A stretch of 64,000 bases of DNA from Paracoccaceae bacterium (GTDB lineage Bacteria > Pseudomonadota > Alphaproteobacteria > Rhodobacterales > Rhodobacteraceae). The position numbers and the translations under genes were made by a program. Below, in pieces: positions 62,870 to 64,000 of the stretch (its first letter is position 1; the number at the start of each line of letters is the position of its first letter). The stretch is from positions 1 through 64,000 of the forward strand of contig JAJFIC010000032.1 in the NCBI GenBank assembly GCA_021775315.1, written 5' to 3'. The notes beneath the pieces are model-generated. The model ran no database searches. It was not told the origin of the DNA and saw nothing but the letters and a program-made list of their open reading frames with translations.

Positions 62870-64000
62870 ATGGCTGCATATGATCGAAACGAACCAAGCC
62901 GGACCGGTGCCCGTGATGCAGGGCCACATGACGGACCGGGCGCGGTGCATTATTCTGACGACCCCCGAGACTTTGGTTGGGTCCGCGAAAATGTCCCCTG
63001 CCAGACGGCTTGCCCTGCCGGAACTGATATTCCGGCCTATATCTGGGCGATCATGCAGGACAAGCATGGCCTGTCTTACGAAATCAACCGCGAAGCCAAT
63101 GTTTTACCAGGCGTTCTGGGGCGGATTTGTTCACGCCCTTGCGAAGATCAGTGCAGGCATGGTTGGCCCGGCAATGGCGAGCCGGTCAGCATTTGCCATC
63201 TGAAACGCTCGGCTGCGGATCTGAAGGATCGCGGTCATCGGCTGAACGAAAGCCTGTATTCGCCATCGGGCAAAAAGGTGGCGATCGTCGGCTCTGGTCC
63301 TGCCGGTGTGGCGGCGGCGCATGATCTTTCGCTGATGGGGCATGATGTGACCCTGTTTGAACGCGAAGAACAGGCGGGTGGGATGTTGAATTACGGCATC
63401 CCGGAATTCCGCCTGCCGCGTGATGTGCTGCACGAGGAAATTCACAATGCGCTGCGCCTTGGCGTTGACCTGAAAACCGGCGTGACCATTGGCAACGGAC
63501 CCGGCGAAACACCGCTGGCAGAGTTGCGGCAAGGTTTTGACGCGGTTTTACTGGCGACCGGATGTATGGCGGCGACGGAACTGCCCTTAAGGGATGACGC
63601 CAAGGGCGGGGCGGTCGATCAAATTGAAGGTATCGAATACGGGTTTGATTTCCTGCTGGAGATGCACCGGGGTGCCGCAAAAACTGTCGGCAAGCGGGTG
63701 GCCGTGGTCGGTGCTGGTTTTACCGCCCTTGATTGCGCCCGGGTCGCGCGTCGTTTGGGGGCCGAGGACGTCACCATTCACCTGCGCACGACCGAGGAGT
63801 ATATTCCCGTCACCAAAGACGAAATTCTGGAAGCCAAGCGTGAAAACGTTGCCATGTTGGGCTTGCGCACGCCGGTCGGCCTGCACAGCGACGCCAAGGG
63901 CGAATTCCGCTCAGTGGAGTTTGTGCAAAACCGGCTTGGCGGTTGGCGCGATAACGGGCGTCGCAAGGCGATTGCGATTGAAGGCTCAGAATTTGAAATC
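62870..64000 (+). CDS. GltD-like Fe-S/FAD oxidoreductase, N-terminal part (cut by window end)
   Basis: The frame opens at ATG 62870 (TTGAGG upstream) and stays open for all 377 codons to base 64000. Residues 30-125 form a two-cluster N-terminal ferredoxin-like domain as in glutamate synthase beta: VPCQTACPAGTDIPAYI (Cys44, Cys48), LGRICSRPCEDQCRHG (Cys87, 91, 95) and SICHLKR (Cys109). An FAD loop follows, KVAIVGSGPAGVAAAHDLSLMGHDVTLFER, then AGGMLNYGIPEFRLPRDVLHEEI and a second Rossmann loop RVAVVGAGFTALDCARVARRLGA for NAD(P)H. This family includes GltD, PreT and many electron-donor subunits; no gltB is in view, so the partner is unknown. Confidence 0.9.
   Translation, partial: MAAYDRNEPSRTGARDAGPHDGPGAVHYSDDPRDFGWVRENVPCQTACPAGTDIPAYIWAIMQDKHGLSYEINREANVLPGVLGRICSRPCEDQCRHGWPGNGEPVSICHLKRSAADLKDRGHRLNESLYSPSGKKVAIVGSGPAGVAAAHDLSLMGHDVTLFEREEQAGGMLNYGIPEFRLPRDVLHEEIHNALRLGVDLKTGVTIGNGPGETPLAELRQGFDAVLLATGCMAATELPLRDDAKGGAVDQIEGIEYGFDFLLEMHRGAAKTVGKRVAVVGAGFTALDCARVARRLGAEDVTIHLRTTEEYIPVTKDEILEAKRENVAMLGLRTPVGLHSDAKGEFRSVEFVQNRLGGWRDNGRRKAIAIEGSEFEI

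Overview
The window reads as chromosomal DNA of a marine-type alphaproteobacterium of the Rhodobacterales (Roseobacter group). This is inferred from gene order and protein character, not from rRNA. Supporting features are glyQ and glyS separated by a small anchored protein, a SPOR lipoprotein/D-Ala-D-Ala carboxypeptidase/tmk/holB/tatD/MBL operon, an aa3-type CoxA, and short intergenic repeats built around a GAGTATTTT-like core.

Layout. 1-420: end of a TPP-dependent enzyme. 0.6-2.5 kb: a secreted three-domain protein whose trypsin-like domain has lost catalytic residues. 2.6-9.3 kb: glyQ, an anchored protein, glyS and a PPDK-like enzyme. 9.4-11 kb: a SleB-type wall hydrolase facing a CAP-domain protein. 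11-14.3 kb: folB-folP-glmM with overlapping or close genes. 14.3-17 kb: a PEBP-like secreted protein, an orphan secretin-tail protein, an EamA transporter and a DUF1127-like small protein. 17.1-21.5 kb: threonine dehydratase-like gene, ilvC, two tandem Lrp/AsnC regulators and a class V aminotransferase, an amino-acid block. 21.5-28.1 kb: UbiH-family hydroxylase, HAD nucleotidase, FadR-type regulator, an MshEN-GT2 fusion, carA and yqeY. 28.4-32.2 kb: coxA, a DUF2189 membrane protein, lipB and tRNA-Leu(GAG).

32.2-38.3 kb is an accessory-looking surface-glycan block directly after tRNA-Leu: three FkbM-type methyltransferases, a GT10-like, a GT2-like and a GT25 glycosyltransferase, and a tyrosine phosphatase translationally coupled to the GT25. 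38.6-43.4 kb is a polyamine-type ABC transporter in the order A-D-B-C; both permeases carry extra N-terminal sequence. 43.4-50.4 kb holds an AEC transporter and the conserved SPOR-dac-tmk-holB-tatD-MBL-DUF3291 operon.

Behind tRNA-Ser(UGA) (50.7 kb) lies a decaying mobile-element zone. An IS21-type element has istA frameshifted by a 40-nt hairpin-bearing insertion. Its istB is cut after about 38 residues at one end of a ~200-bp inverted-repeat element. Its other end truncates a LysR-type regulator. Beyond it (53.9-57.5 kb) is a two-gene unit: an RND/MMPL-type exporter followed by a WS/DGAT-fold acyltransferase with an altered HHxxxDG motif. This is the best candidate here for an undescribed lipid-making and export system. 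57.9-64 kb holds two small orphan proteins, an acyl-CoA synthetase, a PaaI-type thioesterase, a broken hemerythrin gene, a glutathionyl-hydroquinone reductase and the start of a GltD-like Fe-S/FAD oxidoreductase that runs off the window.

Several genes (folP, lipB, potA, dac, tmk, DUF3291) appear to start with TTG. No CRISPR array, rRNA, prophage or replication origin was seen.
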